Below are positions 8,120-15,932 of a stretch of DNA of 64,000 nucleotides, piece by piece; within the stretch, counting starts at the first letter, position 1, and every line of letters starts with the position of its first letter. The stretch covers positions 1 through 64,000 of the forward strand of contig JAPWKH010000009.1 in the NCBI GenBank assembly GCA_028283605.1, read 5' to 3'. The stretch is from Arachidicoccus sp. (GTDB taxonomy: Bacteria; Bacteroidota; Bacteroidia; Chitinophagales; Chitinophagaceae). Made by a program: the position numbers and the translations under genes. A model generated the notes under the pieces. The model was not told the DNA's origin. It did not search any database and worked only from the letters and a program-made list of their open reading frames with translations.

Positions 8120-8953
8120 ATGAGCGAAGAAATAATTGCCATTCAAGGTTACGAAGGATGTTTTCATCAGGAAGCGGCAAGGCATTTTTATAGTAAAGAT
8201 GTAAAAGTTGTTTGTTGCGATACGTTCAGGGATTTGATTAAAGTTGCTTCGCACAAGAAAGAAAGTACCGGAGCCATAATGGCAATTGAAAATTCCATTG
8301 CAGGCAGCATACTTCCCAATTATAATCTTTTGCAAAAAAGTAATTTAAAAATTGTTGGCGAAATTTATATGCAGATTCGCCAAAATCTTTTGGTAAATGT
8401 AGGCACGAGTTTGAATGAATTAAAGGAAATACATTCTCATCCAATGGCTTTGCAACAATGCTTGAAATATTTAGATGAGCATGACTGGAAATTGGTGGAA
8501 ACGGAAGATACAGCATTGAGTGCAAAAAAACTGGCTAAAAATAAAAGCCCTTATATCGGCGTAATTGCTAGCAAGCTGGCGGCAGATATTTACGATCTGG
8601 AAATTGCAGCGTCGAATATTCATACCATGAAATACAATTATACACGTTTTCTGGTTCTGAATAGGGAAGAAGATGCAAAAGAAGTGGATAATGCCGATAA
8701 AGCCTCTGTATATTTTCATACCGATAATTCAAAGGGCAGTCTTGCAAAAGTGCTGAATAAGATAGAAGAAGCTGATATCAATTTAAGCAAACTGCAAAGC
8801 TTTCCAATACCAGGAAGTGATTGGAAGTATAGTTTTCATGCAGATATGGAATTTGAGAATTATAATCAGTTGCAAAATGCACTAAAGAAAATAAAATCCG
8901 TAACCGAAGAATTAAAAGTGTACGGTGTATATAAAAAAGGAAGGAATGTATAA
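8120..8953 (+). CDS. pheA: Prephenate dehydratase
   Basis: Converts prephenate to phenylpyruvate, the committed step to phenylalanine. The N-terminal catalytic domain (about 1-180) starts with AIQGYEGCFHQEAA and ends with the conserved TRF motif (175-177 in YNYTRFLVL). A C-terminal ACT domain (about 190-270) normally binds phenylalanine for feedback inhibition. The usual ESRP-like motif is replaced by KLQSFP, so allosteric behaviour may differ. There is no chorismate mutase domain; that activity is fused to the DAHP synthase further down the operon. It is the first structural gene behind the Phe/Tyr leader. Confidence 0.95.
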   Translation: MSEEIIAIQGYEGCFHQEAARHFYSKDVKVVCCDTFRDLIKVASHKKESTGAIMAIENSIAGSILPNYNLLQKSNLKIVGEIYMQIRQNLLVNVGTSLNELKEIHSHPMALQQCLKYLDEHDWKLVETEDTALSAKKLAKNKSPYIGVIASKLAADIYDLEIAASNIHTMKYNYTRFLVLNREEDAKEVDNADKASVYFHTDNSKGSLAKVLNKIEEADINLSKLQSFPIPGSDWKYSFHADMEFENYNQLQNALKKIKSVTEELKVYGVYKKGRNV

Positions 8954-8990
8954 TCATGATTGAAATGATTTAAGGATTTGCAGGAGAATA

Positions 8991-9024
8991 AAATCATAAA
9001 TCAGACATCATAAATCATAAATAA
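8991..9024 (+). repeat. Intergenic AAATCATAAATC-type repeat before the aminotransferase
   Basis: The spacer between pheA and the aminotransferase is made of repeated AAATCATAAATCAGACATC-like words. A related word series lies just before the DEAD helicase at 14094-14129, also ending about two bases before the ATG. It looks like a dispersed spacer repeat. No function is assigned. Confidence 0.45.
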
Positions 9025-9026
9025 CG

Positions 9027-10172
9027 ATGACTGCAAAACGTCTTGAAAATATAAAAGAATATTACTTCTCAAAAAAATTAAGAGAAGTTGATGAACTGAA
9101 CAAGCAAGGGAAAGATATTATTAATCTCGGCATCGGAAGTCCTGATTTGCCGCCGCATCCGAGCGTTATTCAAACTTTGCAGGATGAAAGTGCCAAACCG
9201 AATGTGCATGGTTATCAATCTTACAAAGGGTCGCCTGTTTTCAGAAATGCGATTGTGGATTGGTATAAAAAATGGTACAATGTTTCGCTCGATGCCAACA
9301 AAGAAATTTTGCCTTTGATGGGTTCAAAAGAAGGCATCATGCACATTTGTATGACATATCTGGAAGAAGGAGATAAAGTGCTTGTACCGAATCCCGGTTA
9401 TCCGACTTACGCGAGCAATGTTTCTTTGACAGGTGCGGAAATGATTCCTTATTCGTTGAAAGAAGAAAATAATTACGAACCTGATTTTGAAGAAATTGAA
9501 AAGCAGGATTTGTCAAAAGTAAAATTATTCTTTGTCAATTATCCACAAATGCCAACGGGACAAGAAGCATCAGTTGAGTTGTTTGAAAAAATTATTGCCT
9601 TCGGAAAAAAGCATAATATTTTAATCATTCACGATAATCCGTATAGTTTTATTTTGAATGAAAACCCAAAAAGTATTTTGAGTGTTGAAGGAGCTTTGGA
9701 TGTTGCGATTGAATTAAATTCTTTGAGCAAATCGCACAACATGGCAGGCTGGCGTTTGGGAATGTTGCTGGCAAAAGAAGAACGCATCAACGAGATTCTT
9801 CGTTTCAAAAGCAATATGGACAGCGGTATGTTTCTTCCGCTGCAATTAGCGGCAGCAAAGGCTTTGACGCTTGGTAAGGATTTTCACGACAGCGTAAATA
9901 AAGTTTACGGAGAACGCCGCTCAAAAGTGTATGAGCTGTTGGATTTGTTGGAATGTGCTTACAGCAAAGAACAAGTCGGTTTATTTATGTGGGCAAAAAT
10001 TCCAGGTAAATATAAAGACGGTTACGAGCTGGCAGACGATGTTTTATACAACGCAAATGTTTTCATTACGCCGGGTGGAATTTTCGGAAGCGAAGGCGAT
10101 CAATATATTCGCATAAGCCTTTGCGGAAATATTGAAAGATTTGAAGAAGCGATAAGAAGAGTTGACAATTGA
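9027..10172 (+). CDS. Class I/II PLP-dependent aminotransferase (aromatic operon)
   Basis: A 381-residue fold-type I aminotransferase. The PLP lysine is K235 in NSLSKSHNMAGWRLG. The carboxylate-binding arginine lies in QYIRISLC near the C-terminus, and PNPGYPTY and HDNPYSF are the expected active-site segments. It sits between prephenate dehydratase and prephenate dehydrogenase, so it probably transaminates phenylpyruvate and 4-hydroxyphenylpyruvate to Phe and Tyr. By sequence it resembles aspartate/LL-diaminopimelate-type enzymes, so the substrate is inferred from context. Confidence 0.85.
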   Translation: MTAKRLENIKEYYFSKKLREVDELNKQGKDIINLGIGSPDLPPHPSVIQTLQDESAKPNVHGYQSYKGSPVFRNAIVDWYKKWYNVSLDANKEILPLMGSKEGIMHICMTYLEEGDKVLVPNPGYPTYASNVSLTGAEMIPYSLKEENNYEPDFEEIEKQDLSKVKLFFVNYPQMPTGQEASVELFEKIIAFGKKHNILIIHDNPYSFILNENPKSILSVEGALDVAIELNSLSKSHNMAGWRLGMLLAKEERINEILRFKSNMDSGMFLPLQLAAAKALTLGKDFHDSVNKVYGERRSKVYELLDLLECAYSKEQVGLFMWAKIPGKYKDGYELADDVLYNANVFITPGGIFGSEGDQYIRISLCGNIERFEEAIRRVDN

Positions 10173-10190
10173 TAATTTGCAATTGACAAT
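10161..10190 (+). repeat. CAATTG-type repeat, left flank of four-helix-bundle cassette 1
   Basis: The sequence contains GTTGACAATTGATAATT and then GCAATTGACAATG: two TTGACAAT or CAATTGACAA words. The same words, inverted, follow the cassette at 10569-10599, and solo copies lie inside aroA at 20793-20822. It overlaps the end of the aminotransferase gene and the cassette start codon. Confidence 0.6.
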
Positions 10191-10552
10191 GAAAAAGAAC
10201 AATATATTAAAAGAAAAGAGTTTTGCTTTTGCATTGCGAACGATTAAGTGCTATCAATTTTTTGCAAACAGAAAAACGCGAATATGTTTTATCAAAACAA
10301 TTATTGCGAAGCGGAACTTCAATTGGTGCAAATATTAGAGAAGCAGAACAGGCGCAAAGTAAAATTGATTTCATTCATAAATTATCAATCGCTTTGAAAG
10401 AAGCAAATGAAACTGAATATTGGTTAGAATTATTAAATCAATCGGGCTATCTGGAACAAAAACTTTTTGAGAGTCTTTATATCGATTGTAAAGAAATGTT
10501 GAAATTGTTGACCAGCATTATTAAAACGAGTAAACAGAATAATGGTAAATAA
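10189..10552 (+). pseudogene. Four-helix-bundle (23S rRNA IVP-like) gene, frameshifted copy
   Basis: Codons 1-20 from ATG 10189 read MKKNNILKEKSFAFALRTIK. The family sequence then continues one base further on in the +1 frame as AINFLQTEKREYVLSKQLLR, and goes on to the stop at 10552. Comparison with the intact paralogue at 25076-25444 (KSFSFALRIVKLHKFISNEKKEYIISK) places the extra base at about T10249. The family (four-helix-bundle proteins often encoded in 23S rRNA intervening sequences) has no firmly known function. An internal start in the second frame could still yield a shortened protein. It overlaps tyrA by 11 bases. Confidence 0.75.
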
Positions 10553-11435
10553 AGCACTTAATGATAATACTCAATTGTCAATTGTTAATTCTCAATTGAA
10601 TGCTTGTGTTATAGGTTTAGGTTTAATCGGCGGTACGTTCGCGTTGGCTTTGCGCGATAATAAAATTGTATCTAAAATTATCGGCGTTGAAGCAAATGAA
10701 GAACACGCGCAAAAGGCTTTGCAATTGGGTTTGGTGGATCAAATTTTGGCGTTGGATGAAGCCGTGAAGCAATCAGATTTTATCATTCTGGCAACGCCTG
10801 TAACCATTGCTGCATCGCAGCTTCCAAAGATTCTGGACTTGGTTGAAAAACAGATTGTGATTGATTTAGGCTCTACAAAATTCGATATTATTCAATCTGT
10901 AAAAAATCATCCGAAGCGAGGAAGATATGTAGCTTCGCATCCGATGTGGGGAACGGAATTCAGCGGTCCGGAAGCGGCACAGCACAACGTATTGCAGGAT
11001 AGAGTCATTATTATATGTGATAAAAATGACAGCGACAATGATGCGTTGGAATTTGCAGAAAATTTTTATCACAAAATCGGGATGCGTTTGGTTTACATGA
11101 ACGGCGAAGCGCACGATGTGCATCTGGCTTATGTGTCGCACATCTCACATATCACGAGCTTTGCATTGGCAAACACGGTTTTGGAAAAAGAAAAAGAAGA
11201 AGATACGATTTTTAATCTGGCAGGTTCGGGCTTTGAAAGCACGGTTCGCTTGGCAAAAAGTAATTCGGCTACTTGGGTTCCCGTTTTCAAACAGAACAAG
11301 GAAAATGTATTGGACGTATTGAACGAATATATTTCTCAATTACGCAAATTCAAATCATCTTTGGAGAAGGAAAATTGGGAATATCTGAACGAATTGATTG
11401 AAGAATCGAATAAGATTAAAAAGATACTCAAATGA
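10542..11435 (+). CDS. tyrA: Prephenate dehydrogenase
   Basis: Oxidatively decarboxylates prephenate to 4-hydroxyphenylpyruvate for tyrosine. The Rossmann fold opens with ACVIGLGLIGGTFALAL (GxGxxG near residue 24), followed by DLGSTK and the substrate motif SHPMWGTEFSGPEAA. The helical C-terminal domain carries HDVHLAYVSHISH. No C-terminal regulatory ACT domain is present. The first 20 residues (MVNKALND then NTQLSIVNSQLN) are not part of the family: they are encoded by the tail of the upstream cassette and by CAATTG-type repeats. The start at 10542 therefore looks newly recruited. Confidence 0.92.
   Translation: MVNKALNDNTQLSIVNSQLNACVIGLGLIGGTFALALRDNKIVSKIIGVEANEEHAQKALQLGLVDQILALDEAVKQSDFIILATPVTIAASQLPKILDLVEKQIVIDLGSTKFDIIQSVKNHPKRGRYVASHPMWGTEFSGPEAAQHNVLQDRVIIICDKNDSDNDALEFAENFYHKIGMRLVYMNGEAHDVHLAYVSHISHITSFALANTVLEKEKEEDTIFNLAGSGFESTVRLAKSNSATWVPVFKQNKENVLDVLNEYISQLRKFKSSLEKENWEYLNELIEESNKIKKILK
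10569..10599 (+). repeat. CAATTG-type repeat, right flank of cassette 1, within tyrA
   Basis: Three CAATTG words (CTCAATTGTCAATTG, TTAATTCTCAATTGA) are the inverse of the array before the cassette. They are translated as the N-terminal extension of TyrA. Confidence 0.6.
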
Positions 11436-11464
11436 ACCATGATTGGAACGATTAAAAGATTTGC

Positions 11465-12133
11465 ATGAAAAAGAGATTTATTTTTTTATTGCTTTTAATG
11501 ATTGTTTGCGGAAATGTTTTTTCGCAGACAAGAAAAGAGATTGATTCTTTTCCATATATTTTTGCTGTGAATAATAATCAATTTAGAATAAAGCAAATTC
11601 ATATTGAAGCAACTGATAGTACAAATAGCTATTATAAATTTATAGTCACAAAATATAATTCTGACTTCAGAGATACGATTGAATATGCTGATGGTCAGGC
11701 TTGGTTTAATGATGTAAACAATGATAGTTTTCCGGATATTGTTTTTTCGTTTAAAGATGAAGCTTATATCAGTCTTTTTAACCCTGTTAAAAATACATTC
11801 GTCAATAGTGGACCCTTTCATTTGAATTTAGATTCTGCAGATAACTTTTTTGTTTCAATAAAACAAATTGATAAGAAAAATAATCTTTATTGCGATTATA
11901 TAGAAGCAACTCTGAGGAGAAACTATTCATCAAGGTCATATTTATTTCAAATTATAAATTATGAGCGCAAGAACTTAATGTATATGGACATTGAAAGAGA
12001 ATATGCAAATGACGGCTATGAAACTACCGGTACTTTAATTTATAAGTACAATAGTATAGATGGAACTGATGATAAATTAATCGAAACAATTAATTCTATT
12101 AATAAAAGTGATTTAATTAAATCGAATAATTAG
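11465..12133 (+). CDS. Secreted protein, paralogue 1 (Asp-rich loop; tail cut by TAG)
   Basis: Not a family I can name with certainty. It has a signal peptide (to about VCGNVFSQ), and a D-x-N-x-D-x-x-x-D loop (DVNNDSFPDIVFSF) like FG-GAP or XAC2610-type calcium-binding loops. It is a distant paralogue of the protein at 13293-14009; LFNP, FQIxNYxR and the signal peptide match. The frame stops at TAG 12131, yet the same frame continues beyond it with EFDYSKYWKNNWQKFLPQ, identical to the end of the paralogue. The stop may therefore truncate the protein by about 25 residues, or the tail was pasted in later. Confidence 0.6.
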   Translation: MKKRFIFLLLLMIVCGNVFSQTRKEIDSFPYIFAVNNNQFRIKQIHIEATDSTNSYYKFIVTKYNSDFRDTIEYADGQAWFNDVNNDSFPDIVFSFKDEAYISLFNPVKNTFVNSGPFHLNLDSADNFFVSIKQIDKKNNLYCDYIEATLRRNYSSRSYLFQIINYERKNLMYMDIEREYANDGYETTGTLIYKYNSIDGTDDKLIETINSINKSDLIKSNN

Positions 12134-12145
12134 GAGATTGGATAT

Positions 12146-12210
12146 GAATTTGATTACTCGAAATATTGGAAAAACAACTGGCAAAAATTTTTGCCACAAA
12201 AAAATTAAAT
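12146..12210 (+). repeat. 65-bp perfect direct repeat, copy 1
   Basis: Identical to 13947-14011 over 65 bases (starts GAATTTGATTACTCG, ends AAAAATTAAAT). In copy 2 it is the coding 3' end of the secreted paralogue; here it lies just after the TAG stop of paralogue 1, in the same frame. The copies are 1801 bases apart and bracket the RhuM-like gene and paralogue 2. Confidence 0.95.
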
Positions 12211-12291
12211 TACAAATCGGAAATAAAACGACCCTTCGGGTCGAACGTGAAGATTAAAAAGATTTTGAAATAAGCGCATATTTGTTTCATT

Positions 12292-13296
12292 ATGACAGAA
12301 AATAATCAATATAACAATGTCATTTTTTATAGCACTCCTTCGGGCGCTATAAAGATTGAAGTTATTTTCAATGATGAAACTTTTTGGCTTACGCAGAAAA
12401 GAATGGCGGAATTGTTTGATTGTTCTGTTGATAATATTTCTCTGCATCTTAAAAATATTTTTAAAGAGCAAGAATTAAACGATAGTTCAGTTACCGAGGA
12501 AATCTCGGTAACTGCCGCTGACGGAAAAAAGTATAAAACAAAATTTTATAACCTTGATGCAATCATTGCCGTTGGTTACAGAGTCAATTCTCATAATGCA
12601 ACACAGTTCCGCATTTGGGCAACACAGACTTTGAAAGAATTTATTATTAAAGGGTTTGTTCTTGATGATGAACGCCTGAAGCAAGGAAAGCATTTTGGCA
12701 AAGATTATTTTGATGAATTATTAGAACGCATCCGCGAGATACGAGCGAGCGAAAGACGGTTTTATTTAAAAATTACCGACATCTATGAGCAATGCAGTAT
12801 CGACTATAACAAGGATGCTCCAATAACGCGGAAATTTTTTAAAACCGTTCAAAATAAATTGCATTGGGCAATCACAGGCAAAACAGCCGCCGAATTAATT
12901 GCAGAAAGAGCTAATGCCGATAAACCGAACATGGGTTTGACTACTTGGAAAAACGCACCTGAAGGAAAAATTTTGAAAAGCGATATCGGCACTGCAAAAA
13001 ACTATATGCAGGAGCCTGAGATAAAAGCATTGGAACGGATTGTAACGATGTATTTAGATTTTGCGGAGCTTCAAGCTGAAAGAAATATACCCATGAAAAT
13101 GGCAGATTGGGTAAAACGTTTAGATGCGTTTTTACAGTTCAACGAGTATCTGATATTAAGCGATGCAGGAAAAGTAAGCCACGAAATAGCAATTCAGTTG
13201 GCAGAAAAAGAATTTGAAAAATTCAGAATATTGCAAGATGAAAATTATATAAGCGATTTTGAAAAGGAAATTAAGAAGATAGATAAACAGAAATGA
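12292..13296 (+). CDS. RhuM-family (virulence protein RhuM/Fic-N-like) protein
   Basis: A 334-residue cytoplasmic protein of the RhuM family. Recognisable are FWLTQKRMAELFDCSVDNIS (winged-helix-like DNA-binding segment), FYNLDAIIAVGYRVNS and FRIWATQTLKEFIIKGFVLDDERLK. The C-terminal half includes TAAELIAERANA and MADWVKRLDAFLQFNEY. The name comes from a Salmonella pathogenicity island gene; the molecular function is not established. Such genes are common accessory cargo in genomic islands. The stop codon overlaps the start of the next gene (ATGA at 13293-13296), so the two are probably co-translated. It lies inside the segment bracketed by the 65-bp repeats. Confidence 0.85.
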   Translation: MTENNQYNNVIFYSTPSGAIKIEVIFNDETFWLTQKRMAELFDCSVDNISLHLKNIFKEQELNDSSVTEEISVTAADGKKYKTKFYNLDAIIAVGYRVNSHNATQFRIWATQTLKEFIIKGFVLDDERLKQGKHFGKDYFDELLERIREIRASERRFYLKITDIYEQCSIDYNKDAPITRKFFKTVQNKLHWAITGKTAAELIAERANADKPNMGLTTWKNAPEGKILKSDIGTAKNYMQEPEIKALERIVTMYLDFAELQAERNIPMKMADWVKRLDAFLQFNEYLILSDAGKVSHEIAIQLAEKEFEKFRILQDENYISDFEKEIKKIDKQK

Positions 13297-14009
13297 TAAA
13301 ATACAAAATCATATTTCTTTTGGCGTTTGTTTTAGTTATTTGCGGAAATGCTTTTTCGCAGACGAAGGAACTTTCTTTTGAAAGTTTAGAAAAAGTTCCT
13401 TACAAATTTATAGTTAATAAAACTCAATTTAGAATTAGAGTTTATGATACTTCAGATTATAAAAACTCTTTAGTTCTTGAAAAATATAAAACTAAATGGA
13501 TAGTTGTTGATACGTTCGATTATCATCGAGCTATTTATTTTAAAGACTTTAATTATGATGGTTTTGTTGATTTTGGATTATTAGATAAATGGGAATCTGA
13601 AGTATGTCTTTTTAATCCGACTAAAAATCTATATGTAAAAAGTGGATTTTATTCAGATGCATCATTTGATGATGACCTACATACAGATACTTCTCATATG
13701 CAGTTGGTAGATAAAAACGAACAAGTATATTTTGATTATTTAGATTATAAAAGAGAAGAGTGGTATTCAACTTTATTTCAAATAAAAAATTATAAACGAA
13801 TTGAGTTAGGCGTTATAGATAATGAAACAAAGTATTCAGAAAAAGACAGCGGTTATATAACTACAAAAGTTATAGTTCATAAAATATTGAATAATGACGA
13901 TGGGAATGAAAAACTTATTCAAGAAATAAAATGGAATAAAGATGAGGAATTTGATTACTCGAAATATTGGAAAAACAACTGGCAAAAATTTTTGCCACAA
14001 AAAAATTAA
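13293..14009 (+). CDS. Secreted protein, paralogue 2 (Asp-rich loop)
   Basis: A 238-residue protein with signal peptide (to about VICGNAFSQ) and a DFNYDGFVDFGLLDK loop, the D-x-N-x-D-G-x-x-D pattern of FG-GAP-like calcium-binding repeats. It is related to the gene at 11465-12133 in the same order of motifs (LFNPTKN, FQIKNYKR), but the proteins are well diverged except for the last 20 residues, which are encoded by a 65-bp perfect repeat. Start overlaps the RhuM-like gene. Function unknown. Confidence 0.65.
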   Translation: MIKYKIIFLLAFVLVICGNAFSQTKELSFESLEKVPYKFIVNKTQFRIRVYDTSDYKNSLVLEKYKTKWIVVDTFDYHRAIYFKDFNYDGFVDFGLLDKWESEVCLFNPTKNLYVKSGFYSDASFDDDLHTDTSHMQLVDKNEQVYFDYLDYKREEWYSTLFQIKNYKRIELGVIDNETKYSEKDSGYITTKVIVHKILNNDDGNEKLIQEIKWNKDEEFDYSKYWKNNWQKFLPQKN

Positions 14010-14011
14010 AT
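13947..14011 (+). repeat. 65-bp perfect direct repeat, copy 2
   Basis: The second copy of the repeat at 12146-12210. It encodes EFDYSKYWKNNWQKFLPQKN and the stop of paralogue 2. Confidence 0.95.
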
Positions 14012-14093
14012 AAAGATTTTAAACAGGATTATAAACACGCTGATGGCAAGATGCCGGAAGCAATTAAAAAAAGATGTTGATTTTTGTATGAGG

Positions 14094-14129
14094 AAAATCA
14101 GAAATCATACATCGCAAATCACAAATAAA
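14094..14129 (+). repeat. Intergenic AAATCAT-type repeat before the DEAD helicase
   Basis: AAATCAGAAATCATACATC followed by GCAAATCACAAATAAAC, related to the words at 8991-9024. The preceding 14012-14093 also holds spacer-like sequence (GATTTTAAACAGGATTATAA) of a type scattered through Bacteroidota genomes. Confidence 0.45.
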
Positions 14130-14130
14130 C

Positions 14131-15828
14131 ATGGTAACATTTGAAGAATTAGGATTAGACGAGCGTTTGGTGCAGGCAGTTACGGAAATGGGTTATGTAA
14201 ATCCTACGCCCATACAGGAAAAAGCGATTCCCGTTTTGATAAACGGAACGAAAGACTTAATCGGTCTTGCACAGACAGGAACAGGAAAAACGGCGGCATT
14301 CGGTTTGCCATTGCTGCAATTGCTCGATGCAGAACAAAAATATCCACAGGCATTAGTAGTGTGTCCCACGAGAGAACTATGTTTACAAATCGTAAATGAA
14401 ATAGTTAGTTTTAAAAAGCACATCAAAGGATTGCAGGTAGTTGCCGTTTATGGCGGCGCATCTATCGTGATGCAGATAAAAGACATTCGCAGAGGCGTGC
14501 AGGTTGTTGTAGCAACACCTGGAAGATTGATTGATTTGATTGAACGAAAAGCCATTAATCTTGAACAGATAAAATATGTAGTGCTAGACGAAGCTGATGA
14601 AATGCTGAACATGGGTTTTCAGGATGATATCGAATTTATTTTGCAAAACACGCCAGCGCGCGAAAGCACATGGCTGTTCAGTGCAACTATGCCGAACGAA
14701 ATCCGCAAAGTAAGCAAGCGTTACATGACCGAACCCGTAGAAATTACGGTAGGCACAAAGAATACATCGAACAAAAATATCGATCATCAATATTATGTTA
14801 CGTCCGCGCAGCATCGCTATGAAACATTAAAAAGATTAATTGATTTTAATCCTGGTATTTACGGCATTATTTTTACACGCACCAAAGTTGACGCACAAAA
14901 CATCGCTGAAAAATTAACGCGTGAAGGTTACGATATTGATGCATTGCATGGCGACTTAACACAACCGCAGCGCGACAAAGTGATGAACCAGTTTCGTGAC
15001 AGAAGTTTGCAGCTTTTAATTGCTACGGACGTAGCTGCGCGCGGTATTGACGTGAAAGAAATCACGCACGTTATCAACTACGAATTGCCGGATGATGTGG
15101 AAGTTTATACACACAGAACAGGCCGTACAGGTCGTGCAGGAAGTACAGGCGTTGCCATCAGTATTATTCATCAGCGTGAAGCGTACAAATTGAAACAGAT
15201 TGAAAAAATCGTGCAATCGCCGATTAACAAAATGGAAATTCCATCTGGCAAAGATGTATGTCGCAAACAATTTTTCTTCTTTATGGATAAATTGTTAAAT
15301 GCGGATATTTCGCACGGCGATTATGAAACGTATGTGCCTATGCTGGAAGAAAAATTTGCCGATGTTTCTAAAGAAGAAGTTCTGAAACGTGTTGCTGCAT
15401 TGGAGTTTGACCGCTTTTTGAAGTATTATGAAAATGCAGGTGATTTAAATGCGCGTGCAGAAAATCGTAATGAACGCAGAGGCGATGATAAAAATCGCAA
15501 CAGAAACGACAGAGGAAATTTTCGGGAAAGTGGCAGAAGAGAAGGTGGACGTGATAGCAGAGATTTTCAAGGTGATACCACAAGATTGTTCATCAATATT
15601 GGAACAAAAGATGGCTTTTATAAAGCAAGCTTCTTGCAGTTCATTTTAGATATGAGTGATTTACGTAAAGATGTTCTCGGAAGAATCGATATGAAAGAAA
15701 TGAATAGCTGGGTGGAGGTAGACAAAAACGCTGCAGGCCAAATGATCCGAGCATTGGATGGTAAGAATTTTAAAGGTAGAAAGATAAGAATGAATGATGC
15801 CGATAGCGGTGGCGGAAGAAGAAGATAA
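14131..15828 (+). CDS. deaD: DEAD-box RNA helicase (DeaD/CsdA type) with DbpA domain
   Basis: ATP-dependent RNA unwinding, usually in ribosome assembly and mRNA turnover, prominent in the cold. The core has the Q motif (NPTPIQ), Walker A AQTGTGKT (47-54), PTREL, TPGRLID, DEAD (153-156), SAT and HRTGRTGRAG. An Arg/Gly/Asp-rich linker (about 445-480) leads to a C-terminal DbpA-like RNA-binding domain (RLFINIGTKDGFYKASFLQF onward) and a GGGRRR end. It stands between tyrA and DAHP synthase with no metabolic link, so it is a guest in the aromatic run. Confidence 0.93.
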   Translation: MVTFEELGLDERLVQAVTEMGYVNPTPIQEKAIPVLINGTKDLIGLAQTGTGKTAAFGLPLLQLLDAEQKYPQALVVCPTRELCLQIVNEIVSFKKHIKGLQVVAVYGGASIVMQIKDIRRGVQVVVATPGRLIDLIERKAINLEQIKYVVLDEADEMLNMGFQDDIEFILQNTPARESTWLFSATMPNEIRKVSKRYMTEPVEITVGTKNTSNKNIDHQYYVTSAQHRYETLKRLIDFNPGIYGIIFTRTKVDAQNIAEKLTREGYDIDALHGDLTQPQRDKVMNQFRDRSLQLLIATDVAARGIDVKEITHVINYELPDDVEVYTHRTGRTGRAGSTGVAISIIHQREAYKLKQIEKIVQSPINKMEIPSGKDVCRKQFFFFMDKLLNADISHGDYETYVPMLEEKFADVSKEEVLKRVAALEFDRFLKYYENAGDLNARAENRNERRGDDKNRNRNDRGNFRESGRREGGRDSRDFQGDTTRLFINIGTKDGFYKASFLQFILDMSDLRKDVLGRIDMKEMNSWVEVDKNAAGQMIRALDGKNFKGRKIRMNDADSGGGRRR

Positions 15829-15846
15829 TTTTACAATGATTGTAAA

Positions 15847-15880
15847 CGTCCTTGCGAGTAAGAAACAGGAGTGGCAATCT
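15847..15880 (+). repeat. REP-like TTGCGAG...GGCAATCTC element
   Basis: ACGTCCTTGCGAGTAAG and GAGTGGCAATCTC resemble the widespread dispersed repeat of the form GTCATTGCGAG...GCAATCTC. It lies in the 104-base gap between the helicase and DAHP synthase. I see one copy in the window. Confidence 0.4.
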
Positions 15881-15932
15881 CTCAAAATAAAAGGTTTTTA
15901 ATTTTTAAAAGTAATTTTTTAATTTATAGAAA

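Noticed and set aside
12229-12243. Hairpin CGACCC-TTC-GGGTCG read as a terminator after the first secreted paralogue
   Set aside because: The stem is only 6 bp and no T-run follows. It may be a small spacer repeat, but it does not meet the criteria for an intrinsic terminator.
11465-14009. A toxin-antitoxin reading of the RhuM-like gene and the overlapping secreted paralogue
   Set aside because: The overlapping partner has an export signal, which does not suit a cytoplasmic antitoxin, and neither protein carries a recognised toxin domain.
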